Below, piece after piece: positions 26,334 to 35,616 of a stretch of 64,000 bases of DNA (position 1 is its first letter; every line of letters starts with the position of its first letter). The notes beneath the pieces were generated by a model, which searched no databases, had not been told where the DNA came from, and saw nothing but the letters and a program-made list of their open reading frames with translations. The DNA comes from Acanthopleuribacter pedis. GTDB taxonomy: Bacteria > Acidobacteriota > Holophagae > Acanthopleuribacterales > Acanthopleuribacteraceae. Where the stretch lies: NCBI RefSeq assembly GCF_017377855.1, contig NZ_JAFREP010000008.1, positions 62,001-126,000 of the forward strand, given 5' to 3'. The position numbers and the translations under genes were made by a program.

Positions 26334-27287
26334 ATGCTTAGGCACTCGGCTCGGATTGGTTCCCTTGCCTTCCTCGTTTTTTTCTTTTTCTCCGGCTCCG
26401 TTTTTGCGGGAGAAGGACTCTGGATCTACGCCCAGGGCACCGATACCCGACCCAAGGGAACCCTGGAACTCAAACTCGCCAACATTTCACGGTTGGGCAA
26501 AGATCGGGGTGATTACGCCTTTCACGATCTTCGCCCCGAGGTTGAATACGGCGTCACCAACCGCTTGACGCTGAGTTTTGAGGCGATTCTGTTCAGCCAT
26601 GATTATTCAGTGGACGACGACACCCTTAATCCGATGTTTGAGAGCCAGGGCGGCGAAGGCGGTTCCTTCAAAAGCAGCCAAATCGGCGGCTTTGAAACCT
26701 CCTTGAAATACAACCTGTTAAGCCCTTACAAAGATCCGGTCGGTCTGTCCGTCGGTTTTTCCTACGAGTACCGCCAACGCTACCGTTTGGACGGCGCCGA
26801 AATCAGCCAAAACAGCTATGTCCCCACCTTGTACCTGCAAAAAAACTTTTTGGACGATACCCTGACCCTTGCTCTGAAAAGTAAGTTGGAGTTTGAGCTG
26901 CGCAAATCGCCGGGTGTGCGCGAGGAAGAAATCGCCCCGGACATCGCGCTTGGTCTTTCCTACCGTTTCAAACCCCGCTGGACGGTGGGTTTTGAGTCGC
27001 GTTACCAATCGGACTACTTGGAACCGGAGGAGGAAGGCGAACCCGCCCCCGAGGATCCTTCCGAGTTCACCTCGTTGGGGAACTTTCGCTTTGGCTTGCG
27101 TTACCAATACGGCCTTTACGCCGGTCCCTCGATTCACTATGCCCAAAGGGGTTGGTGGGTCACCTTGGGTTCCGTGTTCCAGGTGAGCGGCGGCGGCGAT
27201 GCGTCGAACCCGTCGGTACGGGACGGTCGCTCGTGGGACGAACACGAGCGCGCGCACGTGGGCCTTACCTTTGGTTTTGAATTCTGA
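26334..27287 (+). CDS. outer-membrane beta-barrel-like protein of a Fur-type operon
   Basis: The 317-residue protein has a signal peptide (LAFLVFFFFSGSVFAGEG). The mature part is a series of amphipathic strands (LTLSFEAILFSHDYSV, VGLSVGFSYEYRQRY, LTLALKSKLEFELRK, FRFGLRYQYGLYAG) and ends in Phe (VGLTFGFEF), a typical C-terminal barrel signature. The conserved start GEGLWIYAQGTDTRPKGTLE recalls DUF6662-type proteins. GGAGG lies 6 bases before the ATG. It is the first gene of a four-gene operon, 8 bp before the FMN-binding protein. Confidence 0.8.
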   Translation: MLRHSARIGSLAFLVFFFFSGSVFAGEGLWIYAQGTDTRPKGTLELKLANISRLGKDRGDYAFHDLRPEVEYGVTNRLTLSFEAILFSHDYSVDDDTLNPMFESQGGEGGSFKSSQIGGFETSLKYNLLSPYKDPVGLSVGFSYEYRQRYRLDGAEISQNSYVPTLYLQKNFLDDTLTLALKSKLEFELRKSPGVREEEIAPDIALGLSYRFKPRWTVGFESRYQSDYLEPEEEGEPAPEDPSEFTSLGNFRFGLRYQYGLYAGPSIHYAQRGWWVTLGSVFQVSGGGDASNPSVRDGRSWDEHERAHVGLTFGFEF

Positions 27288-27295
27288 GGTGATCC

Positions 27296-27841
27296 ATGCA
27301 TCGACGTTCTTTTCTCGGAAACGCCGCCGTGGCGGCCGCGGGCGCTTTTTGTTTAAACGGTCAGGTCGTTTGGGCCGAGACCTTCCTCACCGTGGAACAA
27401 GCCCAAAAGGTGCTGTGGGGGTCGGCAAACACCTTCACGCCCAGTCATATCCAGTTAACCAAAGACGAGATGAAAGCTATCGCCAAGGCATCGAAGGTGC
27501 GCGTGCGGCGGTCGCGGCTTCAGGTATGGCGAACCGCCGAAAAGGGTTGGTTTATCGTGGACCAAGTGATCGGCAAACACGAAAACATCGACCTTGCCGT
27601 GGCCATCGATGTGAATGGGAAAGTTAAAGGTTTGGAGGTGCTTACCTACCGAGAAACCTACGGTCACGAGATTCGCAACGACCAATGGCGCGCTCAGTTC
27701 CACGGCAAAGGCACCGAGGCGGATCTGCGGCTCAACAAAGAAATTCGCAACATCTCCGGGGCGACCCTGTCCTGCCGCCATGTTACCGACGGTGTGAACC
27801 GTTTGCTGCATACCTGGCATCACGTCTTGCGGCATCTGTGA
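27296..27841 (+). CDS. Tat-exported FMN-binding domain protein
   Basis: The 181-residue protein has a twin-arginine signal (HRRSFLGNAAVAAAGAFCL). The C-terminal FMN-binding domain contains VAIDVNGKVKGLEVLTYRET and the flavinylation motif ISGATLSCRHVTDGV, where the Thr of SGAT is the residue esterified to FMN in NqrC/RnfG-type proteins. The enzyme that performs this, ApbE, is encoded next, 7 bp downstream. It is a likely covalent flavoprotein in the periplasm that carries electrons. Confidence 0.88.
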   Translation: MHRRSFLGNAAVAAAGAFCLNGQVVWAETFLTVEQAQKVLWGSANTFTPSHIQLTKDEMKAIAKASKVRVRRSRLQVWRTAEKGWFIVDQVIGKHENIDLAVAIDVNGKVKGLEVLTYRETYGHEIRNDQWRAQFHGKGTEADLRLNKEIRNISGATLSCRHVTDGVNRLLHTWHHVLRHL

Positions 27842-27848
27842 GGCGGCT

Positions 27849-28652
27849 TTGAAGACGCTTTCCCGTTGCAAACCTGCCTTGGGCACTTATGTCAAACTGC
27901 ACCTCGCCCAAGAAACCGACGACGACAGCCTGCTCCAACTCAGTGAAGCCGTGTTTGCCGAAATCGAGCGCATTGAAGCGATCATGAGTTTTCACCGGTC
28001 CGAAAGCGAATTGTCGCGGGTGAATCGCGATGCGTTTCGGCAACCGGTTGTGCTTTCATCGGAGATGAACGAACTCTTGTCTTTCTGCGCCGAACTCTAC
28101 GACCGGAGCGGTGGTACCTTCGACGTAACCGTCGGTGGCGACATGGTCAAACGCGGCGCGCTCCCCGGGCAGAACGGCTTTGCCGAACCGAGGGGGCGTT
28201 GGGATGCGGTGCGTCTGGAAGCCGGGCGGATTTTCTTTGGGCAGCCGGTGTTGCTGGATCTGGGTGGTGTGGCCAAGGGTTATGCGGTAGACAAAGCAAT
28301 GGCCGTGTTACCGCCGGATTGTCAGGCCGTCCTCAACGCGGGTGGCGATTTGAAAATGCGGCCTTGGCGGCATCGGACGGTGGGTGTTCGCGAACCCTCG
28401 GGCGGCGCGTTGCACCATCTGGACATGCAAGCCGCCGCGCTGGCCACCAGCAGCGCTGAATTTCACGAGCAGGGCCATCCCGTTACCAATCCCAAGTCGG
28501 GCCGGCCCCTCGAGGACGCCCGTGTCATTTCGGTGTTTGCCTCGAGCTGTATGGTGGCGGACGCCCTCACCAAATGTGCTTTCCTGCAAGAGGATACCCA
28601 CCATTTAACAATGATGTATGACGCGGAATGCGTTTGCCTCGGTTCACCGTAA
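27849..28652 (+). CDS. apbE: FAD:protein FMN transferase (ApbE)
   Basis: The 267-residue protein has ApbE-family signatures: MSFHRSESELSRVNR near residue 40, SGGTFDVTVGGDM, VLLDLGGVAKGYAVDKAM, VLNAGGDLKM and, near the end, FASSCMVADALTKCAF. It transfers FMN from FAD to a Thr of flavin carrier proteins, and its likely substrate is encoded immediately upstream. The start seems to be a TTG at 27849. It is somewhat short for the family and has no obvious signal peptide, which is odd because ApbE usually works in the periplasm; the true start may differ. Confidence 0.88.
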   Translation: MKTLSRCKPALGTYVKLHLAQETDDDSLLQLSEAVFAEIERIEAIMSFHRSESELSRVNRDAFRQPVVLSSEMNELLSFCAELYDRSGGTFDVTVGGDMVKRGALPGQNGFAEPRGRWDAVRLEAGRIFFGQPVLLDLGGVAKGYAVDKAMAVLPPDCQAVLNAGGDLKMRPWRHRTVGVREPSGGALHHLDMQAAALATSSAEFHEQGHPVTNPKSGRPLEDARVISVFASSCMVADALTKCAFLQEDTHHLTMMYDAECVCLGSP

Positions 28653-28668
28653 AGGGGAGTGTGTTTGC

Positions 28669-29127
28669 GTGGCAAAATCAGTCAAAGTTCCAAAGAAAAC
28701 GCGATGGTTTTTTTATGCGGTGTTGGCGACCAGTTTCATCTCGGGTTTGACCTTTTTTATCCTGAACCGTTGGGTTACGGTTGAGGGCGAATTCGGACCG
28801 GAGAAACATCCCTGGCAAATGAATGTCCTGCGGTTACACGGCGCGGGCGCTTTTTTGATGATGGTGTTTTTTGGTTACTTCTTGGCGAGCCACGTTCAGG
28901 TAAGCTGGCCGGTGAAGCCGATGCGCCCGCTCGGGATCGCCCTAACCGCGGCCGTGAGCCTGATGATTCTCTCCGCCTACAGCCTTTATTACCTTGGTGA
29001 TATGGATGTGCGGGCCGTGGTTGCTTATGTTCATACCGGATTGGGTGTTACCCTGCCGTTTTTTTTAATCGCCCATCTTGTTCAGGGATCGCGCCGCCGC
29101 AACAGCCGCAAAGTGAAACACGCCTAA
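28669..29127 (+). CDS. four-helix membrane protein, possible b-type cytochrome
   Basis: The protein has about 152 residues and four membrane helices. Paired histidines occur in helix 2 (LRLHGAGAFLMMV, ASHVQ) and helix 4 (YVHTGLGVTLPFFLIAHLV), a pattern seen in DUF4405-type and b-cytochrome proteins that bind two haems. The GTG start at 28669 follows AAGGGGAG at good spacing. It ends the operon and its TAA forms the edge of a palindromic repeat. I infer it passes electrons across the inner membrane to the flavoprotein. Confidence 0.75.
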   Translation: MAKSVKVPKKTRWFFYAVLATSFISGLTFFILNRWVTVEGEFGPEKHPWQMNVLRLHGAGAFLMMVFFGYFLASHVQVSWPVKPMRPLGIALTAAVSLMILSAYSLYYLGDMDVRAVVAYVHTGLGVTLPFFLIAHLVQGSRRRNSRKVKHA

Positions 29128-29320
29128 CCCGCATTTCTCACAAGGAATTCTGCTACGAAGCAGAAACCCATGCGATTACTTCGCTTACTCGGTCGAGCCG
29201 TCTTCGCCGTAGCGCTGCTACGCCGAAAGGTCGGACCCCTGTGCCGTCTCTCGGTCGTAATCTTCGTACTCACAAGGCTTTCTGCTTCTCGCGACGAATC
29301 CTTGTGAGAAATCCGGGCTA
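29125..29320 (+). repeat. stop-abutting palindromic repeat, copy 2
   Basis: The ends are TAACCCGCATTTCTCACAAG and CTTGTGAGAAATCCGGGCTA. The core GTAGCGCTGCTAC is palindromic. The left end begins with the TAA stop of the membrane protein gene. It is highly similar to the copies at 38256, 45498 and 53185. Confidence 0.92.
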
Positions 29321-29422
29321 ACCCGCCTCGCGGGAGGGAAAACCGCGTAATTGCAAGGGTTTCAGCGTTGCATTGGTTTCATGGCGGCCTCTTAATTGAT
29401 GCCTATTTTTTGTGTTATGCTG

Positions 29423-29438
29423 GTTTTTTCGAAAAAAC
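29423..29438. promoter_or_regulatory. 16-bp perfect palindrome upstream of the giant kinase gene
   Basis: GTTTTTTCGAAAAAAC is a perfect palindrome 17 bp before the ATG at 29455. Position and symmetry suggest an operator, although short A/T-rich palindromes can occur by chance. Confidence 0.4.
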
Positions 29439-29454
29439 ATAATCAGGTATTAAT

Positions 29455-32400
29455 ATGGAACCACGGGATCGAGGCGAAACGCCGGTCATCGGCGCGCGGT
29501 TTGGGGCTTATCGTGTTTTGCGTGAGTTGGGTTCAGGCGGCATGGGTTCCGTCTATTTAGCCGAGCGTGAAGATGACGACTTGCGCATGAAAGTTTGCGT
29601 GAAGCTGCTTCACGCCGACCTGGATTCACCGGAAATCTTGGCGCGGTTCCATCGCGAACGCCAGCTTTTGGCCGACCTCCGCCATCCCCACATCGCCACC
29701 TTGTTAGACGCAGGCCAAACCGAAACCGCCCGGCCCTACTTCATCATGGAGTACCTTGACGGGCAGCACATCGATACCTGGTACGACCAAACCCAGCCCG
29801 ACTTACCCAACTTGCTGGAGACCCTTATCAAAATGGTGCAGGCCGCGGCCCATGCGCATCGCCGCGGAGTGGTTCACCGCGATATCAAACCCGGCAACAT
29901 CCTGGTAAACAGTCAGAATACGCCGACCCTACTTGATTTCGGGATCGCGCATATCACGGAACCCGGCGGCATCGATGCGCCGGCGCGCGCCGGGCGAGGT
30001 CCCATGACCCCGGTTTGGGCCGCGCCCGAACAACAATTTGGTTTCGAGATTACCCCCGCGACCGATGTTTATGCACTTGGTTTGGTGTTGCTTAAGCTTT
30101 TTAGCGGACGGATGCCGAACCGCTTGGGATGCAGTCCGCGCGAAGCCGTGGGTTTTTTGGTGCAGGGCAAGCCGCTTCCCACCGCTTGGACCTTGGCGAT
30201 GGACGTGGAAACCGTGGAATCACCCGGGCCGGCGACCGCGGCGCCGGTCGTCCCCGTTGCCGAAGCAGCGCCGGCGCCGTCCGCGCCTCTGCCCGAGGCC
30301 TTGGGTTACGTTTTGCGACGCTGTCTGGCCGACGAACCGGGGGAACGTTTTGCCGATGGCTCCGAATTGGTCGCGGCCTTTAAACGTTTGCAAGAGCAAG
30401 GTTTTCAAACGACCGATCCCGTGAAGGACGAACCCAAATCGCTGGACGCCGTTTTTTGGTTTCACGAGTTGGATCGAATCCGAGCGCGCGCTTTAATGAC
30501 GGATCTCGCGGCCCAATCGGTTTTGCGGATGTGGCCCGACGAATCGCTTTCCGACACCGTTCGCCTCGTCGACGCGGAATTTGAAAATGCGTTGACCCAA
30601 AGCCGCACCTTGGTGGTGTGTTTCGCCAGCTTTGAACGCGCGCCTTGGAAGACCCACCCGGCACGTCGCGACGCCGCCGCCTTTTTTACACGTGATCTCG
30701 CCGTTATTCCGGTTCTGCTCGACGACACGCCTTATCCCGAACGCCAAAGCGCGTTGCCGGGATTCTTGCGGGGCCGGAGTTGGTTGCGGGTCGGCGGCGC
30801 GGGTGATGCGGGCTTGCAAAAACTGGCCGCCGCGGTAACCGGTTCACCCATTGACGAGGCGGATCGCCCACAACCGACCGGTTTGTGTCCGTTTCGTGGC
30901 TTGGAAGTGTTTCGCGAGGCGGACCAACATCTGTTTTTCGGCCGCGAGGCCGTGAGCCGGCAGATTTTTGAGCACCAACAACGTTTCTATTTTTCCGCCG
31001 TGATGGGACCGTCCGGCAGTGGCAAATCTTCCATCGTGCAGGCCGGTGTGATGCCTCGATTGCGCAAGCGCGGCACCGCCGTGGTACAGCTGACGCCGAC
31101 GGCACAACCCCTTGCCGAGCTTGCCTTTACCTTGGGAATGTTGCGCAAAGAACAAGGTGGCGGCGCGCCGGTGGCGCAGCTTCATCAGCGTTTGCGCGCC
31201 GCGCCGGAAGGGCTGTATTTTATTGTGCGCGAGCTGCTGTCGCCGGGAGATGCGACCCAAATCTGTCTGGTCATCGATCAATTCGAGGAGTTATTTACCC
31301 TGGCCTCCGCCGATGAAGCGGCCACCTTTGCCGAGGCCTTGTGTTTGGCCGTTGAGCGCCTGGATGGTCAATGTCGGGTTTTGCTCACCATGCGCTCCGA
31401 CTTTTTGGGAAAATGTGTCGCTTTTCCGAACCTCAATAAATATGTGGTTGACCACCTGATCCAGGTGGAACCCATGACCCGTGAGGACTTGGCACGTGCC
31501 ATTGAAGCCCCGACCCATTGGGGCGGGCTGCGTTTGGAAAACGGGTTGCTGGAACGCCTCTTGGACGACGTTACCGGGGCCGCCGGTGAGTTACCGCTTT
31601 TGGAACACGCCCTGATGGAGCTTTACGAGCGACGCGAGGAGGGTTTTTTAACCCTGGCCGCTTACAACCGGATCGGGGGGATCGCGGGTGCCCTGGCCCA
31701 ACGGGCCGAGCACGAATTTTCCCGCCTCAGCGCCGCCGAGCAACAGGCGCTGCGCAAAATGTTCACCTTGTGTTTGGTGCAACCCGGCGAAGGGGCCGAG
31801 GACACCCGGCGCCGCGCCACCAAGGCCGAGCTGCTCGCCGTCGGCGGCGATCCGGCCGAATCCCTCTTGGCCCATTGGACCGGTGCACGTTTGCTCTCCG
31901 GCTCCCACGATCCCGCCCGCGATGTGACCTTCCTCGACGTGGCCCACGAGGCGTTGATTCGCAACTGGGAGCGCATCGGCGAATGGATGGCCGAGGATCG
32001 AGAAACCGCGCGACGGTTCAATCGGTTGCGCCGTGCCGCAACCGAATGGGACGACGCCGACCGTGACCAGGACCGTTTGTTGCGCGGCGGTCCGCTCCTG
32101 CAAATGATGGAATTGCGTGAATCCCACGGCGACATGTTCGGCTCACTCGAAACGGCGTACCTCAACCGCGCGGTTGAACTGATGGAACGCGAGGCGCGCT
32201 GGAAACGGCGCCGTTTGGCCTTTATGACCGTCTTGGGTTTGGTCAGTACCCTGCTCGCGATAATCTCCTGGGTGTTATCCGTTCAATCACAAGAGCATGC
32301 TGAAGAAGCGGTTGCCGCCAAGGAACGCGCGGAGGCGGAAGAGTCCCGTGCCAAAGCGCAAACCCTCGCCGCCAATTACAACCTCGCCCTGGCTTTCAAC

Positions 32401-35400
32401 GAAAAAGCGGGCATCGCTCTGGATGATGGAAAACCCAAGGATGCCTGGCTTTACACCTTGGCGGCATTGAGCCGGGAAATTCCTCCGAATCAGGTCCTTC
32501 CTGAACCCGTTGGTCGTTTTGCAGATCCGCGCATGGAAGCCAAAACGGATCTTTTGTGGACTTCTCCCGTCGCGGTGCCCGCGACTTTATTAACGGCCAC
32601 ACCCGATGGCAAAATCTTGGCTTTGGTCGGTCGGGACGGGGGCATTCGCATTTTGAATACCGAGACCGGTGTTCAAGTTTCAACATTCGGCCCCTTGCGC
32701 CAGAGTATTTCGGATGTCGCGATCCGTTCGGATGGAAAATGGCTGGCGGCAGGCACCCGCCAGGGAGAGGTTGTGGTCTGGAACCTCTTGGATTCAAGTT
32801 TTTACCAATTGGATGGTAATCATAAAGATCGAGTTGTTGCTTTGGCGTTTTCCGAGGTGGCGCCCTGGCTGGCCTCGGCAGGTAACCAAGGGATTGTTAA
32901 GTTGCATCATCTGGATTCCGGGGACGTGATTCCCATATTGGATTTGCAAGAGCCCGCCCATCTTGCCTATCAAGGCGGAACCTTGTTTATGTTGAATCGC
33001 GCTGGTGAACTTTATCGTTTGGTGATGGAAGCTGGGCGCCCAAAACCCGCTCACCTCATAAAACGAGAGGCGCGTGGTGCGCCTGTTGGATTGGTAAGTC
33101 TGGGCGAAGCTAGGTTGGTGACCGCCGATAAGCATGGGATCTTGGATTTTTATGACGAGCAGGGCCGCTTCCTTGAACACCAAGATTTGGGGCGAACGAT
33201 TTCAAGTATGGCGGCCGGCAGTCATCCGTATCAGCTTCTTGTTGGTGGTGAGAAAAAGCGCCCACTTGTTTGGGATAGCCGTCGGCAAAAAATGCAGCCT
33301 CGGGGTTATTCAAAGGGATTGCGTTCGATGGTTTTTCACGGTGATTCCTTGAGTGGGCTTGATCGGTCTGGTTCTCTCCAGCGTTTCCAAAGGCCAAGTG
33401 GAGAACGTATGTCTCAACCCTTGGGCCATGGGCGGGAGATGCTGAATCTGGCCTTTTCTCCAGATGGAAATACGCTGGCGGGAGCGGCTAGAGACGGTGG
33501 GGTAACCCTTTGGGATCTTCAGACAGGCAAGGCGAAGGTCATTCAGGTGCCCCAAGCAATCCATGTTTGGAGTGTTTCTTTCTCCCCTGACGGGGATTTC
33601 TTAGCCATTGGGATTGCCGACGGCGCGATTCATCTCTGGGACCTGCGGGGGGCTGCACCTCAGGAATATGCTTTGTTGATGGGACATGAGGGTGCGACTC
33701 GGTCGCTCGCCTTTGCGTCTGATGGCTCATGGTTGGCCTCGGGATCCAGCGACAAAACACTGCGCATATGGGATCTGCGTGGTATTTCTTCCCGTGGAGG
33801 GACCGTTGAGAACAGCAGGGTGCTGCGGGGCCATACCGGAATCGTATACGGGGTTGATGTCTCACTGGATGGGACCTGGATGGCTTCTGCCTCAATGGAT
33901 GGAACCGTCCGACTTTGGGATTTAACTGGTGGTGTCGAAAACCTCACCGACGAACAAGCCGTGGTGTTGCGTGGCCATGGCGGCGATATCTGGGGATTGG
34001 CTTTTTCACCTGATGGACGGTTGTTGGCTTCAGGTTCAACGGACTTTACCATTCGTTTGTGGGACTTATCTTTAGGGCGTGAAAAGGTTGCGGCTTCCCA
34101 GCCGTGGATCCTAGAAACGCCCGGCGGGTATGTGTCGAAGGTAGCCTTTTCGCCGGACGGTCATTGGCTGGCGTCTGCCCATGGCGACAATCGAGCGCGA
34201 CTTTGGTCGCTTCGGGATGGGCCGCGGGCGGCGGTGTCCCGGAAGCCGCGTATCTTTGAGGGGCATAACGATTCGCTTTCAGGAGTAGTCTTCTCCCCTG
34301 ATGGGCGCCGAATTGCGACTTGTTCCAATGACCTTACTGTTCGTTTGTGGGATGTGAAGGCTGCTGAGTCGAATGTTGGACTGCTCGATCAAAGTCATGA
34401 ATTACGTGGTCACTCCTCGGTTGTTGTCTCCGTGGCTTTTTCGCCGAACGGTTCGCTCCTTGCCTCTACCTCCGCCGATAAAACCATTCGTTTATGGCGA
34501 AATGCGCGTAAGGAGGGGCGTCCCTTTTTTTCCGAACATAGCGTGCTGCAGGGCCATTCGGGTGTGGTCATTGGGGTTGCTTTTTCTCCCGATGGATCGC
34601 GTTTGGCTTCAGGCTCATTCGATTCAACCGTGCGTTTGTGGGACCTGGCGGAAAACGTGCTGACAAAGGAAGCTCTTATACTGCGAGGCCATAGGCGGTT
34701 TGTCCATGGGGTTGCCTTTTCACCGGATGGTTCTTTACTTGCCTCGGCGAGTATGGATCAGACAGTACGCCTCTGGTCACTTGATGAGGAGACCTTGGGG
34801 GAATCCGTGGTTTTGCAGCGGGATGAGATGCATTCTTTTGGTGTGGCCTTTTCTCCCGATGGGACGCGGCTTGTGTCGACCAGTCTTGAAAATAAGACGC
34901 GGATTTGGGATTTGCGTGAAGGATGGAAAAAGGCCTCATCCAAACCGGAAATCGTTTTGCGGGGTCATTCAGCGATTGTGATTGGTGTTTCCTTTTCGCC
35001 GGACGGGCGGCTTTTAGCCACCGCTTCGGGAGACCACACGGTGCGTTTATGGACCTTAGGTGACGACATTGACTCAGCACGTACCATTCGCAGCATGGTT
35101 TTGCGTGGACATTCGGAGGTCGTCTACGGGGTTAACTTTTCGCCGGATGGTACGCTCCTGGTGTCTACCTCTCAAGATAAAACCGTGCGTATTTGGGACC
35201 CTCGAGACGGGCGACCTTTAGCGGTTTTTTACGGTCACACCGCTTCCGTTAATCAAACACCGGCTTTTCATCCCTCCGGCCGCCTTTTGGCCACGGCGTC
35301 CGACGATCACACCATTCGCCTTTGGCACATGGATCGCCTGCTTTTTCCGCCGGATGGCGTTCAACCCCATGGGTGGTACCGCACCCTACTGGACCGCTCG

Positions 35401-35589
35401 CTCTACCAAATGGGACGGCATTTGGATGGGTTGTCTCTGATCCACCGGCCCCACCTCCGTTTGCAAGGTGTAGATATGCAGCTCAAACCCTCACCCTTGG
35501 ACCATTTGGACCGGCCTTATCAGCCGGGGACCGATTACGCGCGCTGGTTGCTTGGCGAAGTGGATCAAGGCGCCGATCAGCCGCGCTGA
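29455..35589 (+). CDS. giant Ser/Thr kinase - TIR-like - STAND NTPase - WD40 protein
   Basis: The protein has 2044 residues. Domains run as follows. A Hanks kinase (about 18-310) has GSGGMGSVYLAE, Lys50 in VCVKLL, HRDIKPGN at 141-148 and DFG at 161-163, all intact. A TIR-like domain (about 329-465) reads AVFWFHELDRIRARALMTDL and SRTLVVCFASFERAPW, without an evident catalytic Glu after the Trp. A nSTAND-type NTPase follows with PFRGLEVFREAD, Walker A GPSGSGKSS near 518-526 and Walker B LVIDQFEELF near 605-614. After a coiled stretch comes one membrane helix (about 921-944). From about 1036 to 1960 I count 21 WD40-like units, consistent with three seven-bladed propellers. Repeats 8-21 are canonical (SPDG...LAS...TVRLWD); the first seven are degenerate. 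It is probably a ligand-triggered signalling or defence NTPase. Confidence 0.92.
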   Translation: MEPRDRGETPVIGARFGAYRVLRELGSGGMGSVYLAEREDDDLRMKVCVKLLHADLDSPEILARFHRERQLLADLRHPHIATLLDAGQTETARPYFIMEYLDGQHIDTWYDQTQPDLPNLLETLIKMVQAAAHAHRRGVVHRDIKPGNILVNSQNTPTLLDFGIAHITEPGGIDAPARAGRGPMTPVWAAPEQQFGFEITPATDVYALGLVLLKLFSGRMPNRLGCSPREAVGFLVQGKPLPTAWTLAMDVETVESPGPATAAPVVPVAEAAPAPSAPLPEALGYVLRRCLADEPGERFADGSELVAAFKRLQEQGFQTTDPVKDEPKSLDAVFWFHELDRIRARALMTDLAAQSVLRMWPDESLSDTVRLVDAEFENALTQSRTLVVCFASFERAPWKTHPARRDAAAFFTRDLAVIPVLLDDTPYPERQSALPGFLRGRSWLRVGGAGDAGLQKLAAAVTGSPIDEADRPQPTGLCPFRGLEVFREADQHLFFGREAVSRQIFEHQQRFYFSAVMGPSGSGKSSIVQAGVMPRLRKRGTAVVQLTPTAQPLAELAFTLGMLRKEQGGGAPVAQLHQRLRAAPEGLYFIVRELLSPGDATQICLVIDQFEELFTLASADEAATFAEALCLAVERLDGQCRVLLTMRSDFLGKCVAFPNLNKYVVDHLIQVEPMTREDLARAIEAPTHWGGLRLENGLLERLLDDVTGAAGELPLLEHALMELYERREEGFLTLAAYNRIGGIAGALAQRAEHEFSRLSAAEQQALRKMFTLCLVQPGEGAEDTRRRATKAELLAVGGDPAESLLAHWTGARLLSGSHDPARDVTFLDVAHEALIRNWERIGEWMAEDRETARRFNRLRRAATEWDDADRDQDRLLRGGPLLQMMELRESHGDMFGSLETAYLNRAVELMEREARWKRRRLAFMTVLGLVSTLLAIISWVLSVQSQEHAEEAVAAKERAEAEESRAKAQTLAANYNLALAFNEKAGIALDDGKPKDAWLYTLAALSREIPPNQVLPEPVGRFADPRMEAKTDLLWTSPVAVPATLLTATPDGKILALVGRDGGIRILNTETGVQVSTFGPLRQSISDVAIRSDGKWLAAGTRQGEVVVWNLLDSSFYQLDGNHKDRVVALAFSEVAPWLASAGNQGIVKLHHLDSGDVIPILDLQEPAHLAYQGGTLFMLNRAGELYRLVMEAGRPKPAHLIKREARGAPVGLVSLGEARLVTADKHGILDFYDEQGRFLEHQDLGRTISSMAAGSHPYQLLVGGEKKRPLVWDSRRQKMQPRGYSKGLRSMVFHGDSLSGLDRSGSLQRFQRPSGERMSQPLGHGREMLNLAFSPDGNTLAGAARDGGVTLWDLQTGKAKVIQVPQAIHVWSVSFSPDGDFLAIGIADGAIHLWDLRGAAPQEYALLMGHEGATRSLAFASDGSWLASGSSDKTLRIWDLRGISSRGGTVENSRVLRGHTGIVYGVDVSLDGTWMASASMDGTVRLWDLTGGVENLTDEQAVVLRGHGGDIWGLAFSPDGRLLASGSTDFTIRLWDLSLGREKVAASQPWILETPGGYVSKVAFSPDGHWLASAHGDNRARLWSLRDGPRAAVSRKPRIFEGHNDSLSGVVFSPDGRRIATCSNDLTVRLWDVKAAESNVGLLDQSHELRGHSSVVVSVAFSPNGSLLASTSADKTIRLWRNARKEGRPFFSEHSVLQGHSGVVIGVAFSPDGSRLASGSFDSTVRLWDLAENVLTKEALILRGHRRFVHGVAFSPDGSLLASASMDQTVRLWSLDEETLGESVVLQRDEMHSFGVAFSPDGTRLVSTSLENKTRIWDLREGWKKASSKPEIVLRGHSAIVIGVSFSPDGRLLATASGDHTVRLWTLGDDIDSARTIRSMVLRGHSEVVYGVNFSPDGTLLVSTSQDKTVRIWDPRDGRPLAVFYGHTASVNQTPAFHPSGRLLATASDDHTIRLWHMDRLLFPPDGVQPHGWYRTLLDRSLYQMGRHLDGLSLIHRPHLRLQGVDMQLKPSPLDHLDRPYQPGTDYARWLLGEVDQGADQPR

Positions 35590-35616
35590 TGCGTCCATTG
35601 ATGAGGCTGGGTTTGC

